Part shown: positions 26,179 to 36,190 of the stretch, one piece after another
Layout: every line of letters begins with the position of its first letter
How positions within the stretch are numbered: position 1 is the stretch's first letter
Assembly (NCBI RefSeq): GCF_026240635.1
Contig: NZ_CP110848.1
Location: forward strand, 3,863,741 to 3,927,740
Source of the DNA: Trichothermofontia sichuanensis B231
Lineage (GTDB): Bacteria; Cyanobacteriota; Cyanobacteriia; B231
Reading direction: 5' to 3'
Length of the DNA stretch: 64,000 nt
Position numbers and translations under genes: made by a program
Notes under the pieces: generated by a model
Told to the model about the DNA's origin: nothing
The model's input: only the letters and a program-made list of their open reading frames with translations
The model's database searches: none

Positions 26179-27087
26179 TTAAGGGGCTTGCAAGGCCCCC
26201 AATACGTCAAGGGTTTGTTGGTAGCGAGGAGTATCTTGCCGTTGGCGGAAGAGTTGGGCCGCCTGTTGGAGATCCGCGATCGCCCTCGCTGTATCGCCAT
26301 TGCGCTGATGCATGAGGCCCCGATTGGTATAGGCATAGGGATTTTCCGGGTCCAGTTGCAACGATCGCTCCCAGTCCGCCAGTGCGCCCGCCAAATTGCC
26401 CTGCTTTTCCTTGGCTAACCCCCGGTTATTATAGGCTTGCACATAGAAGGGATTTTGGTCGATCGCCTGGTCAAAGTCAGCGATCGCCTGGGTCATATTG
26501 CCTTCCATAAAGTACACATTCGCCCGGTTGAAATAGGCCGTGGTATTGGTCGGCTCGACCGTAATGGCTTGCGTGTAAGCCGCGATCGCCGCTTGACGAT
26601 TCCCCAGGGCCAACAGCGCATTCCCCAGATTATTGTAGGCAAAATCATTATTGGGGTTGAGTTCCAACGCCTTCATAAAGTCAGCCACAGCCTGACGGTA
26701 GCGCTTCAGGTCCGAGTAGGCCGCCCCACGATTGACGTAGGCTTCCACATGCTGGGGATCGGCCCGGAGCACCTGGGTATAGTCAGCGATCGCTCCTGGT
26801 TTATCCCCTAAGAGATCACGGGCTAAGCCTCGGTTAAAGCGGGCTTCGAGCAACGTGGGGGCTTGATCCAACACCCAGGTAAATCCCTGAATTGCCCCGG
26901 CCAAATCCCCCGCTTCGGCCCGTGCCATTGCTGCCGCGAAAACCGCCTCTACTTGGGGGGATGCCGCTACGGGAGAGACCACAGCGGTTGGCACGGGTGG
27001 AACTTGCGCCAACACGGGCATCCCCACGCCACCGACGGCAACCACCCCAGCCACCGCCCAAATCCGATCGGGAAACTTCAGTGCCAT
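26179..27087 (-). CDS. Exported TPR-repeat protein
   Basis: About 302 residues from the ATG at 27085-27087. A signal peptide is visible (hydrophobic WAVAGVVAVGGVGMPVLA with cleavage after VLA-Q). From residue about 45 the whole protein is a run of about six to seven tetratricopeptide repeats (AIADYTQVLRADPQHVEAYV, AYNNLGNALLALGNRQAAIA and others). Such periplasmic TPR proteins bind other proteins; no partner can be named. It is 59 bp downstream of the large histidine kinase gene on the same strand, so the two may be co-transcribed. After the stop there is a stem AAGGCATG/CATGCCTT without a T-run. Confidence 0.85.
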   Translation of the reverse strand: MALKFPDRIWAVAGVVAVGGVGMPVLAQVPPVPTAVVSPVAASPQVEAVFAAAMARAEAGDLAGAIQGFTWVLDQAPTLLEARFNRGLARDLLGDKPGAIADYTQVLRADPQHVEAYVNRGAAYSDLKRYRQAVADFMKALELNPNNDFAYNNLGNALLALGNRQAAIAAYTQAITVEPTNTTAYFNRANVYFMEGNMTQAIADFDQAIDQNPFYVQAYNNRGLAKEKQGNLAGALADWERSLQLDPENPYAYTNRGLMHQRNGDTARAIADLQQAAQLFRQRQDTPRYQQTLDVLGALQAP

Positions 27088-27146
27088 ACCCACCTCTTAA
27101 CAAAGCCCATGAGGATATGGCAGTTTTCAGCGCGATCGCCGTTCGC

Positions 27147-30100
27147 TCAGGAGAATTGTGTTGGAGCACGGGGCAGGCTGACGGTGAAGGTTGTTAGCCC
27201 CTCCCGACTCTCTACCGTAATAGTGCCTGCCAGTTGGCTAACCAGACGACGAACCAAGGCCAGCCCCAAGCCTATTCCCCCATGTTGCCAGGGGTCGTGG
27301 CCAAGAATGCGGTAGAACTTATCAAAGATACGGGGCAGTTCAGGGGCCGGAATCTCCACACCGGAATTACTTACGCCTAAATGAAAGACCTCTGGGTCTA
27401 GGCGCACAAAGACCCGAATCGTTTCACCCGCAGGCGTATACTTGCAGGCATTATTCAGCAGTTCATTGAGAATGCGTTCTAAATAGGTGACATCAGTTTG
27501 GAGTGTCGGCAAGTTAGGGGGAATATCTAACACGAGGGATTGTTGCTGTGTCTCGATGCGTCGTCTAAAGGCTGCGGTCATTTTCTCCAGCCAGGGGTTG
27601 GGTTCTAAGGTCCTGATCACCAGGGCTTCTTCCCCCGTGTCCAACTGTGATAGATCCAGCAAATCATTAATCAAACCCGTTTCCCGCTGGCACTCCTGCT
27701 GAAGAATCTGGAAATAGCGGTGGGCGACCCCCCCATTCGGGTCTAAGATTCCCAAGGGTTTGAGGACAATTTCTAGCATTTGGATCGCCATTTTGATGTT
27801 CGACAGGGGGGTGCGCAGTTCATGGGAAACGGTGCTGAGAAAATCATCCTTGAGCCGATTGAGGCGTTCTAATTCGGTGACCTGATTCTGGGCGGCCTGG
27901 TATAGCCGCGACTGACGCAGGGCGATCGCGCATTGGTTGGCCACCTGTTGCACGAGGCGAATATCCTGCTCACTAAAGCCATAATTAGCCCGGTGAATGA
28001 GCCACAGATCCCCCAGCACCCCTTCATTATCCAGAATCGGACAAGCCAGTTTCGCGACCCGTCCTTCTGCCGGGTGGGGCTGACAGGGACAGAATTGAAA
28101 ATACTGTCCCTGCAACAGTTGGGCATAGCCCTGCTCAAAATTCGCCATGTGCAGCACTGTGTTGTCCTGAAAGGGGGTAGCAGACGTGGCATATTGGTAG
28201 CGAATGGTTGAAGTCTGTTGCTCCAGGTTATAGATCGAGGCATTGCAGTTGCTTACCCCGATCGCCTGGGCCAGCTCTTCCACCGCCGTTTGCAGAATTT
28301 GGGTTTCGTCTAAACTATCGCGTACTCGATCCGTAATCCGCTTCAGGGTGGCTTCAAAGGTAAATGCTTGTTGCAACAGGGCGGTTCGTTCCTGAACCTG
28401 CTGTTCTAAGTCTGCATTGAGATGCTGGATTTGCTGATAGAGTTCCGACTGCTGGATCGCGATCGCCAGCTGATCGGCAATGGCGCGGGCCAGTTCCACA
28501 TCGCTCTCTTGCCAGCGCCAGGGGGCTTGGAGGTGGTTAAGGTTGAGACTGCCCCACACCTGATTGCTAGCTCGATTTTCCGAGGACGACGCCCCCCCAA
28601 CCCCCCCCGCCTCCCCGACACATAAGGGGGCCAGCAACCAGGCACCGGGATAGGAGGTCACCGGTGACTGCGTGGGATCGGGGTTAGTCGGCGCTGCCAC
28701 TTGCGAATCGCTTTGCAAATCGTTGCCATCAATACACACGATCGCTCCGCGTTTAAGGGGGTCGGCAAAACAGTTCTCCCGATCTGGAATCTCTAGCCCC
28801 AGTGTGTCGGGAAGCGTAGGGCTGCGGCGATAGCTGGCCACATAGCGCCAGACTTGTTGGTCAGGCCGGTATTGCACAATCTCGGCCCGCTCTAACTGGA
28901 GGAGGGTGCCAATTTCGGCCACGGCGGTGGTAAACAAGGTCTGGAGATCGAGGGATTGGCGAATGCGCTGGAGCAGTAACCCCAAAAGCCGCTCCCGTTC
29001 CGCCTGCCGCCGCAGGGAGCGTTCCGTCTGGTGATGTTGGGTAACATCACGGGCAACACTCAGGACAGACTGCACGGTGGGTTCGCGCCGTATCTCCCCA
29101 GGAGAAGCAGTGGCAATTTCTGGTACGAGGCGGGCTTGATAGATCCTTGGTCCGTCGATCGTGAGTAACTCAAAGGTAATGGTGGTTTCTTCGGCTGTGG
29201 TGAAGACCTGACGCACCTGGGTGTCCCAGATTTCTAAGACACTGGCTGGCATCCCCAACTCCTGATTGGTCCGGCCTTGAAACGCTTGCGCCGGCAACCC
29301 CGTCACCCGTTCCATCGACGGATTGATGTAGCGATACCGAAGCTGGCGATCGAAGCGAGCAACAATATCCGGGGAATGCTCCACAAGGGCGCGAAACTCC
29401 TGCTCCCGGCGGGCTAACAACTGCTCCGCCTGTTTGCGCTGACTAATGTCCTGGAAGACCATCACCCCCCCCGTAATTTCTCCCCGTTGGTTTTTGATCG
29501 GGGAGGCTACGTCGCCGACGATGAATTCCTGACCTGTCCGTGTACTCAAGAGGCACCCCTCCGCAAGGGTGAGGGTTCGCCCCTGCTGAATGGCTTGTAG
29601 GAGGGGATTTGGCAAAGGGGTTCGGGTCTGGGGATGGACTAAATTCAAGACTTGGGTAATCGGTTGTCCCAATGCCTCCTGTTGGGACCAGCCAGTCAAG
29701 TTGGCCGCCACGGGGTTGATGAAGGTGATATGCCCCCAAGCGTCGGTGGCGATCGTGCCTTCACCAATACTGGTGAGGATCGCTCCTAACCATTGTTCGG
29801 CATGTTGCAGTTGGGTTTCGAGGAGATGCCGCCGCAGGGCGATATTGATCGTTGTATGGAGTTGTAAGGCATCAAAGGGCTTGAGGAGATAACCAAAGGG
29901 GGAGGTCGCGATCGCCCGCCGCAGGGTTTCATGATCACGAACAGCGGTGAGGAACACGATCGGCAAATCCCACCGTTGGCTCATAGTATGGGCCGTCGCA
30001 ATCCCATCCATCTCCCCCTGGAGGCGAATATCCATGAGTACCAGATCAGGGCGTACCTGGGGAACTTGGGCCAGGGCCGCAACGCCAGTCGCCGCCGTTG

Positions 30101-30188
30101 CCACGACTTCATGCTCCGAATCAGCCAGGAAATCGCGGATGCACTGGGCCGCAACTTGCTCATCCTCGACGACTAATATCCTTGCCAT
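27147..30188 (-). CDS. Hybrid sensor histidine kinase: REC-PAS-PAS-GAF-GAF-HisKA-HATPase
   Basis: A 1013-residue signalling protein. Residues 1-120 are a response-regulator receiver with the phospho-acceptor Asp53 (LVLMDIRLQ), an acidic pair VVEDE and Lys in LLKPFDA. Two PAS domains follow (about 130-255 and 265-390: GEGTIATDAWGHITFINPVA, SPDIVARFDRQLRYRYINPS), then two GAF domains (about 400-590 and 630-775) separated by a coiled coil. The kinase core has the H-box FLSTVSHELRTPLSNIK near 790-800 and an ATPase with NELLNNACKYTPAG, DKFYRI and GGIGLGLALVRRLV. There is no membrane segment, so it senses inside the cell. A receiver at the N-terminus means it probably takes a phosphate from, or is tuned by, another kinase. 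The bilin-binding Cys of phytochromes was not evident. Confidence 0.93.
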   Translation of the reverse strand: MARILVVEDEQVAAQCIRDFLADSEHEVVATAATGVAALAQVPQVRPDLVLMDIRLQGEMDGIATAHTMSQRWDLPIVFLTAVRDHETLRRAIATSPFGYLLKPFDALQLHTTINIALRRHLLETQLQHAEQWLGAILTSIGEGTIATDAWGHITFINPVAANLTGWSQQEALGQPITQVLNLVHPQTRTPLPNPLLQAIQQGRTLTLAEGCLLSTRTGQEFIVGDVASPIKNQRGEITGGVMVFQDISQRKQAEQLLARREQEFRALVEHSPDIVARFDRQLRYRYINPSMERVTGLPAQAFQGRTNQELGMPASVLEIWDTQVRQVFTTAEETTITFELLTIDGPRIYQARLVPEIATASPGEIRREPTVQSVLSVARDVTQHHQTERSLRRQAERERLLGLLLQRIRQSLDLQTLFTTAVAEIGTLLQLERAEIVQYRPDQQVWRYVASYRRSPTLPDTLGLEIPDRENCFADPLKRGAIVCIDGNDLQSDSQVAAPTNPDPTQSPVTSYPGAWLLAPLCVGEAGGVGGASSSENRASNQVWGSLNLNHLQAPWRWQESDVELARAIADQLAIAIQQSELYQQIQHLNADLEQQVQERTALLQQAFTFEATLKRITDRVRDSLDETQILQTAVEELAQAIGVSNCNASIYNLEQQTSTIRYQYATSATPFQDNTVLHMANFEQGYAQLLQGQYFQFCPCQPHPAEGRVAKLACPILDNEGVLGDLWLIHRANYGFSEQDIRLVQQVANQCAIALRQSRLYQAAQNQVTELERLNRLKDDFLSTVSHELRTPLSNIKMAIQMLEIVLKPLGILDPNGGVAHRYFQILQQECQRETGLINDLLDLSQLDTGEEALVIRTLEPNPWLEKMTAAFRRRIETQQQSLVLDIPPNLPTLQTDVTYLERILNELLNNACKYTPAGETIRVFVRLDPEVFHLGVSNSGVEIPAPELPRIFDKFYRILGHDPWQHGGIGLGLALVRRLVSQLAGTITVESREGLTTFTVSLPRAPTQFS

Positions 30189-30359
30189 AGGGAATCCCTG
30201 ATCTAGGGAAGCGCCGCTAAGTAGAAGGGAGTGCCCAACCGAGCATTATCCTAATGACTTATATTTATAAGCTGCCCCTAATCCTGACATACGGCAACAG
30301 CAGTAACCCTGAATCAGTCAAACATCAAGCCAGACTGCTGCAATAAACTGTCTCAATTG

Positions 30360-30517
30360 CTCTGGGAGAGGGGCTGGGGGTGAGGGTGTTGTTTCAGCCT
30401 AAATTGCAATGACTATGTCAGCAACTAAAAATAAACGATCAAATAAAAATAAACGATCAAAAGTGCTGAGTTTGTGGTGAGGGCGCGTAGCGCCCCCACC
30501 ACAAACTCAGGAGAGCC
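30360..30517. mobile_element. Composite of a partial family B repeat and a 5'-truncated family A repeat (copy 3)
   Basis: 30360-30416 carries a reversed left half of family B (ending TTGCAATGACTAT). It runs directly into family A sequence (GTCAGCAACTAAAAATAAAC, then the palindrome GTTTGTGGTGAGGGCGC, ending GAGAGCC at 30517). A short internal tandem duplication of ATAAACGATCAAA is present. The family A end forms part of the stop codon of the AarF/UbiB gene. The remainder of the 30189-30516 gap shows nothing else recognisable. Confidence 0.7.
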
Positions 30518-32199
30518 TAACGTTCGGCTAAGCGATCAAAACGCTCACGAATGAGTAATTCAATCAGCGATCGCAGGAGAGCCAAAAAAGACAAGGCCGT
30601 GAGTACAAAAGTAACCATTGCCCACCCTTGATAGCCACCGAGCACCAACACCGCCCCAGAGAGCAGGGTAAACCCTGCAAGAGAGGCATAAATCAGACAC
30701 TTTACCCCTAAACTAATGCGCTTTAGAGCGCGATCGCTTTCCACGGAGCGCACCCGTACCTGAAGTTCCCCTTGCTCAATCCGTTCCTCCAGACGTTGGA
30801 TCAGTAATTCTAATTTGCTGGGCTGTTGCATTCGATACTTAATAAAGTCCTTGGCTTGACGGGCCAGTTCGCTGAGGGCACTCCCCTGATTTTGGACCGC
30901 TAAACTTTTGACAAAGGGCTTGGCTGCCGCCAGCAGGTTATATTCGGGGTCCAAGGCACGGGCAATTCCATCCAGGGTTGTGAGGGATTTCAGAATATAG
31001 GTCATTTTGGCTGGTAGGCGGAAGGGTTGCTTTTCAAAGACGGCATACACTTCACTGCGCAACTCATGAAATGCCTGGAGATCAACTGGCTTTTCAGTAA
31101 ATTTATCTAGGATAAAACTCATCAATCGTCGCACCGGGGTCATATCGGACATGGGTTCAATTAATCCCATTGAGGTGAGGGTATCAATCACCTGATTGGT
31201 GTCTTTTTTCAACACCGCAAAGAAGGTACGAACCATCTTGTCCTTATCAACGGACTTCACCTCAGCCATCATGCCAAAGTCATAGAAAATGAGCTTGCCA
31301 TCCTGACTGACGGCCATGTTACCAGGATGGGGATCAGCCTGAAAAAAGCCATCTTGCAATAGTTGCTTTAAGTAGCAGCAAATTCCGAGTTGGTTAATCT
31401 GCTTGACATCCAAGCCGCAGGCTTCCAAGGTTGCCCGATCGTTGATCTTGATCCCCGGCACATATTCCATCGTCAAAACTTTACGAGAGGTATAACGCCA
31501 GTAGACTTTAGGCACAATAATTTGGGGATAGTCCTGGAAATTCTCCCGGAAACGATCGGCATTTTTCCCTTCTTGGATATAGTCGATTTCCTGAAACAGG
31601 ATTGTAAAAAATTCGCTGTAGATTTCCTCTAAATGATATTGTCGGGTCCAGGGGAGATAACGATGGCTGAACCGTACCAGTTGATGCAGCACTTCCATAT
31701 CGAGATTGAACAACTGCTCCAATCCTGGGCGCTGGACTTTAACCACCACGTCCTCCCCTGTATGCAGGCGGGCCTTATGTACCTGGCCTAGGCTGGCTGC
31801 CGCGATCGGAAAATGGTCAAAATCCCGGAATAGGGATGGTAGTGAACTGCCTAACTCCGCTTCAATGAGGGCGATCGCTTCGGTGGGGCTGAATTCTGGC
31901 ACCTGATCCTGTAATCGCCCTAGGGCTTGCACATACTCGAGGGGCAGCAAATCAGCGCGCGTGGAGAGGGCCTGTCCAATTTTGATAAACGTGGGTCCCA
32001 GGTGTAGCAACGACATTACTAACCACTGGGCATGGCGATAGCGACGTTGGGGTGATTGCTCTACCCCTAGTAAGCGATCCCAGGCGAGGGATAACGCCAG
32101 TTGCAGGGCAACGCCGTAGATATCCATCTGACGCGCCAGTAGCGACCCTCGGGCACGTTGCCACCGCAGCGGTTTGGAAGCAGAGGAGGAAGTGAGCAT
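30517..32199 (-). CDS. AarF/UbiB-family (ABC1/ADCK) atypical kinase
   Basis: 560 residues, normal for the cyanobacterial/plastid ABC1K family. Diagnostic features are all visible: the KxGQ motif FIKIGQALSTRADLLP at 71-86, the alanine-rich loop AAASLGQVHKA at 133-143 in place of a glycine loop, the ATP-site lysine at 154 (VVVKVQRP), and ADPHPGN at 288-294 with DFG at 307-309. Two hydrophobic helices near the C-terminus (LIYASLAGFTLLSGAVLVLG and VTFVLTALSFLALLRSL) anchor it in a membrane. Family members support quinone, tocopherol or other isoprenoid-lipid metabolism; whether it phosphorylates protein is unsettled. The end of the gene coincides with a family A MITE, whose last bases form part of the TAG stop, so the original C-terminus may have been a little different. 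Confidence 0.92.
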   Translation of the reverse strand: MLTSSSASKPLRWQRARGSLLARQMDIYGVALQLALSLAWDRLLGVEQSPQRRYRHAQWLVMSLLHLGPTFIKIGQALSTRADLLPLEYVQALGRLQDQVPEFSPTEAIALIEAELGSSLPSLFRDFDHFPIAAASLGQVHKARLHTGEDVVVKVQRPGLEQLFNLDMEVLHQLVRFSHRYLPWTRQYHLEEIYSEFFTILFQEIDYIQEGKNADRFRENFQDYPQIIVPKVYWRYTSRKVLTMEYVPGIKINDRATLEACGLDVKQINQLGICCYLKQLLQDGFFQADPHPGNMAVSQDGKLIFYDFGMMAEVKSVDKDKMVRTFFAVLKKDTNQVIDTLTSMGLIEPMSDMTPVRRLMSFILDKFTEKPVDLQAFHELRSEVYAVFEKQPFRLPAKMTYILKSLTTLDGIARALDPEYNLLAAAKPFVKSLAVQNQGSALSELARQAKDFIKYRMQQPSKLELLIQRLEERIEQGELQVRVRSVESDRALKRISLGVKCLIYASLAGFTLLSGAVLVLGGYQGWAMVTFVLTALSFLALLRSLIELLIRERFDRLAER

Positions 32200-32498
32200 T
32201 CGGGTGCAAGGGGGCAGAGGGACTCTCCCTAGAGTCTACTCATTGGTGGGCGATCGTGCTCAAACTGTCACAAAAAAGTGTTAAAAGCGACAATCTAACA
32301 CGCATTTTCCCAACATTGCTCACTAACATTGCTCACCAACGTTGCCAATAGATCTTCTAAGATTTGGGGGCAGACCGTGTCAGCAACTATAGTCAACAGC
32401 TCCGACCAGCAGCCCTCATCCCCTAACCCCTGCTCCCAAACCCGGAGCAGGGGGACTGATCCAGTTCTCCCCGTTGCTTCCCCGGCAAACGGAGCGTC
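32200..32498. other. Intergenic region with a degenerate family A fragment
   Basis: Contains a diverged left part of the family A repeat at about 32353-32390 (TCTTCTAAGATTTGGGGG and CAGCAACTAT), without the palindrome. Two near-identical AACATTGCTCACCAAC segments occur near 32310-32345. There is no gene that I can support on the plus strand. Confidence 0.45.
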
Positions 32499-32825
32499 TC
32501 AACAACCAACCAGCGAGTCGATCGCGCCGATGTTATCTTCACTCCCTGGTCCCGCCAACCAGGTTAATAGCTGATCTAACTGGGTCAGCGAAATCAATCC
32601 ATACTGCCACAGGACGATCGGCAAATTCCCCTCACTACGCTCGGTATATCGAACCGCAAGAGCGATCGCTGCCGCAGACAAGCGCAGGTCTTCCTCTAAA
32701 AATCTTAATAGTGCCTTTGGCAGTGCTGGCATGACAATTTCCCAACCTAACAAAGCAAGCTCAAGATGATTGCCCATGATGTCAGTATCTGGCTCAATTC
32801 CTGGTTTATCTGTGATCCCTGTCAT
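32499..32825 (-). CDS. DUF2949-like small conserved cyanobacterial protein
   Basis: A 108-residue protein. The conserved part is LPKALLRFLEEDLRLSAAAI, ALAVRYTERSEGNLPIVLWQ and YGLISLTQLDQLLTWL, a mostly helical domain that I associate with the cyanobacterial DUF2949 family (recalled, not searched). It has no signal peptide or membrane helix and its function is unknown. The true start may be the later Met at residue 17 or 32, because the first 20 residues (GITDKPGIEPDTD) are not characteristic. It lies between the AarF-like gene and the PLP decarboxylase on the same strand, separated from both by more than 140 bp. Upstream is a CTGTCCTCTGTCCTC microsatellite. Confidence 0.65.
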   Translation of the reverse strand: MTGITDKPGIEPDTDIMGNHLELALLGWEIVMPALPKALLRFLEEDLRLSAAAIALAVRYTERSEGNLPIVLWQYGLISLTQLDQLLTWLAGPGSEDNIGAIDSLVGC

Positions 32826-32974
32826 GTTATAGCTGTGATGCAGTCATTTCTTGTCTGGTGTAGCTCAGGGCATTTGGGATAGAACAGTGTCTTCTGTCCT
32901 CTGTCCTCTGTCCTCTTTTCTCTCTCCTCTCTCCTCGTGAAAGGGGCAAAGAGGGGTCAGTCAACCAGTGACTG

Positions 32975-34207
32975 CTAGGTATTACCGTTGACCGCAGTCG
33001 TGATCGCTGCAATGACTTGATCGCAATCCACACAAGGATTGGCGGCAACGGCTCTGGCCCACACTTCACCCGCTAGGACACAGGTGGAGAGCATCCCCGG
33101 TGGTGTTTTGGTGATAAAGGTCGGGATAGACATCCCCAGTGGACGGAAGAGAGTAATGCCAGTTTGGGGGCGCTGCCAGAGTTCTAGACGATCGTTGGCC
33201 TCAATACTGGCAGCAAGGGTATCCGCCACCTGCATGAGGAACTCCAGACGACTGGCCAGCCCCGCCCGCCCCCAAGCCAGCAGCGTAGCTAGCAGCGGGA
33301 TCGCCGCTGCCGATCGCGATCCCTGTACCCCAACATTAGGTTTGGCCAGATACCCACTGTCAAAACTGATGGCCGCATTGGCTACTGCCAACTGACGGAA
33401 CAAGATCAGGGCCGCATCCTTGGGTTGAAACAATAATTTATGGGCTGAAACACTCACCGAGTCAGCCTGATCAATCCCCTTGAGGCGATCGGCATAGATG
33501 GGGCTGAGGCGCAACGGCCCTGCCCAAGCAGCGTCTACGTGAGTCCATTTAGCCTGACCAGCAAGATCCAGGGGATCGATCGCGCCTGTAGCCGTAGTTC
33601 CTGCCGTCAGGACCAGGCAGACATTCTGGAGTGGGGGAAGGTATTGGGGATCGAGTCGCCCCCGCTGATCAGTAGGGATTTGGATCAAATCCAAACCGAG
33701 AAGCCGACAGGACTTCGCAATACTCAGGTGGGCTGCTTCCGACGCCACAACGGTACTCACCCCAGCAGCATCACGGGCTGCCCACAAACCGGTCAGGTTA
33801 GCAAGGGTGGAACCGGCACAAAAATGCCCGCCCGCCATGCCAAAATAAGGGCTGAGCCAATCCAAAACGATCGCTTCGGCCTGAGTGGCAAACGGCGATG
33901 TCATGTCATGGAGCAGGTTTTGGTTCAGGCTAGCATTCCAGAGTGACATGGCCCAAGTGATCCAGGGCGTGGGTGGATTCATGTGGGCGAGGGCAGTAGG
34001 TGCATTCAGGTGGGCCGCTCCCCCCAAAACGTAACCCGCCAGTAGATCAAGTGTTTGGCGTTCACCGATCCCGGCTTCCGGTAGTTGGTTAGGTAGATCC
34101 TGGCTGATATGCGTTGGCGACTCCAGATATGCCAGGGCACAGGCTAAGTCGTTAGCGGTTGAGAAGCTAGGGTCGGGATAATCCATGTGAATCGAGGGCA
34201 AGAGCAA
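32975..34207 (-). CDS. Pyridoxal-phosphate-dependent group II decarboxylase family protein
   Basis: A 410-residue fold-type I PLP enzyme of the group II decarboxylase family. Visible markers are the FCAGSTLANLTGLWAARDA segment that holds the cofactor phosphate, ASEAAHLSIAKSCRLLGLD (stacking His), the cofactor aspartate in THVDAAWAG, and the Schiff-base lysine in VSVSAHKLLFQPKDAALILF. These residues indicate a working enzyme. Family members decarboxylate glutamate, aspartate, 2,4-diaminobutyrate or aromatic amino acids. At 410 residues this protein is shorter than the usual 470-550, because the C-terminal domain is reduced. The substrate cannot be predicted by eye. It is transcribed on its own as far as spacing shows. 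Confidence 0.85.
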   Translation of the reverse strand: MLLPSIHMDYPDPSFSTANDLACALAYLESPTHISQDLPNQLPEAGIGERQTLDLLAGYVLGGAAHLNAPTALAHMNPPTPWITWAMSLWNASLNQNLLHDMTSPFATQAEAIVLDWLSPYFGMAGGHFCAGSTLANLTGLWAARDAAGVSTVVASEAAHLSIAKSCRLLGLDLIQIPTDQRGRLDPQYLPPLQNVCLVLTAGTTATGAIDPLDLAGQAKWTHVDAAWAGPLRLSPIYADRLKGIDQADSVSVSAHKLLFQPKDAALILFRQLAVANAAISFDSGYLAKPNVGVQGSRSAAAIPLLATLLAWGRAGLASRLEFLMQVADTLAASIEANDRLELWQRPQTGITLFRPLGMSIPTFITKTPPGMLSTCVLAGEVWARAVAANPCVDCDQVIAAITTAVNGNT

Positions 34208-34298
34208 TCCGTTAAATGACTAAATTAAATGACTGAATGACTCTGGTTGATGACCAATCTTTTCCCCTTTCATCAGGAGAGAGAAAAGAGAAAAGAGA

Positions 34299-34405
34299 TA
34301 TGGTCAATCCAAATAAGAACGATACAGTTTTTCACTCCCCTCTCCCGCTCTGGGAGAGAGGCTGAGGGTGAGGGTGCTGTTTCAGCCTAAATGGCAATGA
34401 CTATA
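34299..34405 (-). mobile_element. MITE-like repeat, family B copy 4
   Basis: A 107-bp copy in reverse orientation: begins TATGGTCAATCCAAATAAG and ends GGCAATGACTATA. The core is a CCCTCTCCCGC/GGGAGAG hairpin. It lies in the gap between fumC and the PLP decarboxylase, beside a purine-rich GAGAGAAAAGAGAAAAGAG tract. Nothing else is evident in the 308-bp gap. Confidence 0.75.
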
Positions 34406-34515
34406 GTCACTCAGTGGCCCTCACTGCTCACTTCTCTAGCCTCACTCCTAAATTCCTTCTCCCACCAGGGGCGAAGGAACTTGCGTGCAAGCGGGGCTAG
34501 GCCGCAATACCCGCC

Positions 34516-35937
34516 CTAGTCTGGGTAAGCTGGTCCGATCATCGTCTCTGGGCGGACTAGGCGATCGAAAGCCTCTCCAGTCAGGAATCCCAAGGCTAGA
34601 CAGGCTTCGCGCAAGGTGGTGCCTTCTGCATAGGCTTTTTTGGCTACTTTGGCGGCATTGTCGTAGCCAATATGGGGATTTAAGGCCGTTACTAACATGA
34701 GGGAATTATCCACGAAAAATTGGATCCGCTCCCGATTGGGTTGCAGACCCACAATCAAATGTTCCGTAAATGACCCACAGGCATCGGCCAAGAGGCGGAT
34801 CGAATTGAGCAGGTTAAAAATGATCATCGGTTTGAAGACATTTAATTCAAAATTACCCTGGCTACCCGCGATCGCGATCGCGGCATCGTTTCCCAACACC
34901 TGTACACAGACCATTGTCATTGCCTCACACTGGGTAGGATTGACCTTCCCCGGCATAATCGACGAGCCAGGTTCATTTGCTGGTAGTAAAAGTTCTCCCA
35001 ACCCACAACGGGGGCCTGACCCCAGCCAACGCAAATCATTCGCAATTTTCATGAGTGAACAGGCCAGGGTTTTTAACGCCCCACTGGCCATTACGATCGC
35101 ATCATGGGCTGCCAACGCGGCAAACTTATTCGGAGCACTAACAAACGGGAGACCGGTTAACGTGGCAATGGCTGCCGCTACCTGTTCAGCAAAATCCGGA
35201 TGGGTGTTCAAACCGGTTCCCACTGCTGTTCCCCCGATCGCCAATTCATACAAATCCGGCAGCGTTGCCCGAATTCGGGCTATGTCTTTATCCAGTTGCG
35301 CCACATACCCCGAAAACTCCTGTCCCAAAGTCAAAGGGACCGCATCCATCAGGTGAGTGCGGCCAATTTTAACAATGTCCCGAAAAGCCTCGGCTTTGGT
35401 GGCGATCGCATCCCGTAATTGTGTCAACTTAGGTAGTAATTGCTGCTGGATTTGTTCAACGGCAGCAATATGCATCGCCGTGGGAAAAGTATCATTGGAC
35501 GATTGGGACATATTGACATGATCATTCGGGTGAATGGGCGTTTTGCTACCCAGGCGTCCCCCCACCAGCGCGATCGCCCGATTGGCAATCACCTCGTTGA
35601 CATTCATATTGGTTTGGGTACCACTCCCCGTTTGCCAAATTCGCAAGGGAAAATGATCATCTAAATCGCCGGCGATTACCTCATCTGCTGCACGCATAAT
35701 AAGATCAGCCTTGTCGGATGATAGTTGACCAAGATCACGATTGACCATCGCGGCGGCTTTTTTCAAAATTCCCAGTGCCCGGATCATTTCCCGTGGCATC
35801 ACATCGTGACCAATTGCAAAATGAATCAGGGAACGTTGGGTTTGAGCACCCCAGTAGCGATCGTTGGGGACGGCGATTTCTCCCATACTATCGGTTTCAA
35901 GGCGAGTCGTGGATGACACAGAGCTAGGTTCCATCAT
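34516..35937 (-). CDS. fumC: Class II fumarate hydratase
   Basis: A 473-residue enzyme of the fumarase/aspartase superfamily that interconverts fumarate and malate in the cytosolic TCA reactions. It starts with a short variable leader and then [20 protein letters not shown], typical of class II fumarases. Active-site segments are [48 protein letters not shown] and the superfamily signature [17 protein letters not shown]. The sequence is uninterrupted and of normal length. It stands alone; upstream are short direct repeats (ATAGAGTGATATAGA) and a family C repeat. Confidence 0.96.
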   Translation of the reverse strand: MMEPSSVSSTTRLETDSMGEIAVPNDRYWGAQTQRSLIHFAIGHDVMPREMIRALGILKKAAAMVNRDLGQLSSDKADLIMRAADEVIAGDLDDHFPLRIWQTGSGTQTNMNVNEVIANRAIALVGGRLGSKTPIHPNDHVNMSQSSNDTFPTAMHIAAVEQIQQQLLPKLTQLRDAIATKAEAFRDIVKIGRTHLMDAVPLTLGQEFSGYVAQLDKDIARIRATLPDLYELAIGGTAVGTGLNTHPDFAEQVAAAIATLTGLPFVSAPNKFAALAAHDAIVMASGALKTLACSLMKIANDLRWLGSGPRCGLGELLLPANEPGSSIMPGKVNPTQCEAMTMVCVQVLGNDAAIAIAGSQGNFELNVFKPMIIFNLLNSIRLLADACGSFTEHLIVGLQPNRERIQFFVDNSLMLVTALNPHIGYDNAAKVAKKAYAEGTTLREACLALGFLTGEAFDRLVRPETMIGPAYPD

Positions 35938-35969
35938 CGATATAGAGTGATATAGAATAGAGTGATATA

Positions 35970-36190
35970 GAGCTTTTACCTAATTTACTCAGTACACAGT
36001 TAAGGCTTGGATTTCGAGCCGACCGGCAGCCCTTATCCCCCAACCCCTTCTCCCAAGTGGGGAGAAGCTAACCCTCACCCTAAATCCCTCTCCCAGAGCG
36101 GGAGAGGGATTTAGGGTGAGGGCCACACCGGCGGCGTGCATCTAGCCTACCCCTGTAAAACTGTACTTTATGATTAAGGTAAAGGCTGTA
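35970..36190. mobile_element. MITE-like repeat, family C, in a 707-bp gene-free gap
   Basis: About 220 bp with inverted ends: left AGCTTTTACCTAATTTACTC, right (inverted) ACAGCCTTTACCTTAATCA. The middle holds GGGGAGAAG and GAGAGGGATTTAGGGTGAGGG hairpin blocks. Related left ends occur at about 11797 and 42333. The rest of the gap up to urtA (36191-36644) contains no gene I would defend; one 83-codon open frame there has no coding character. Confidence 0.6.
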
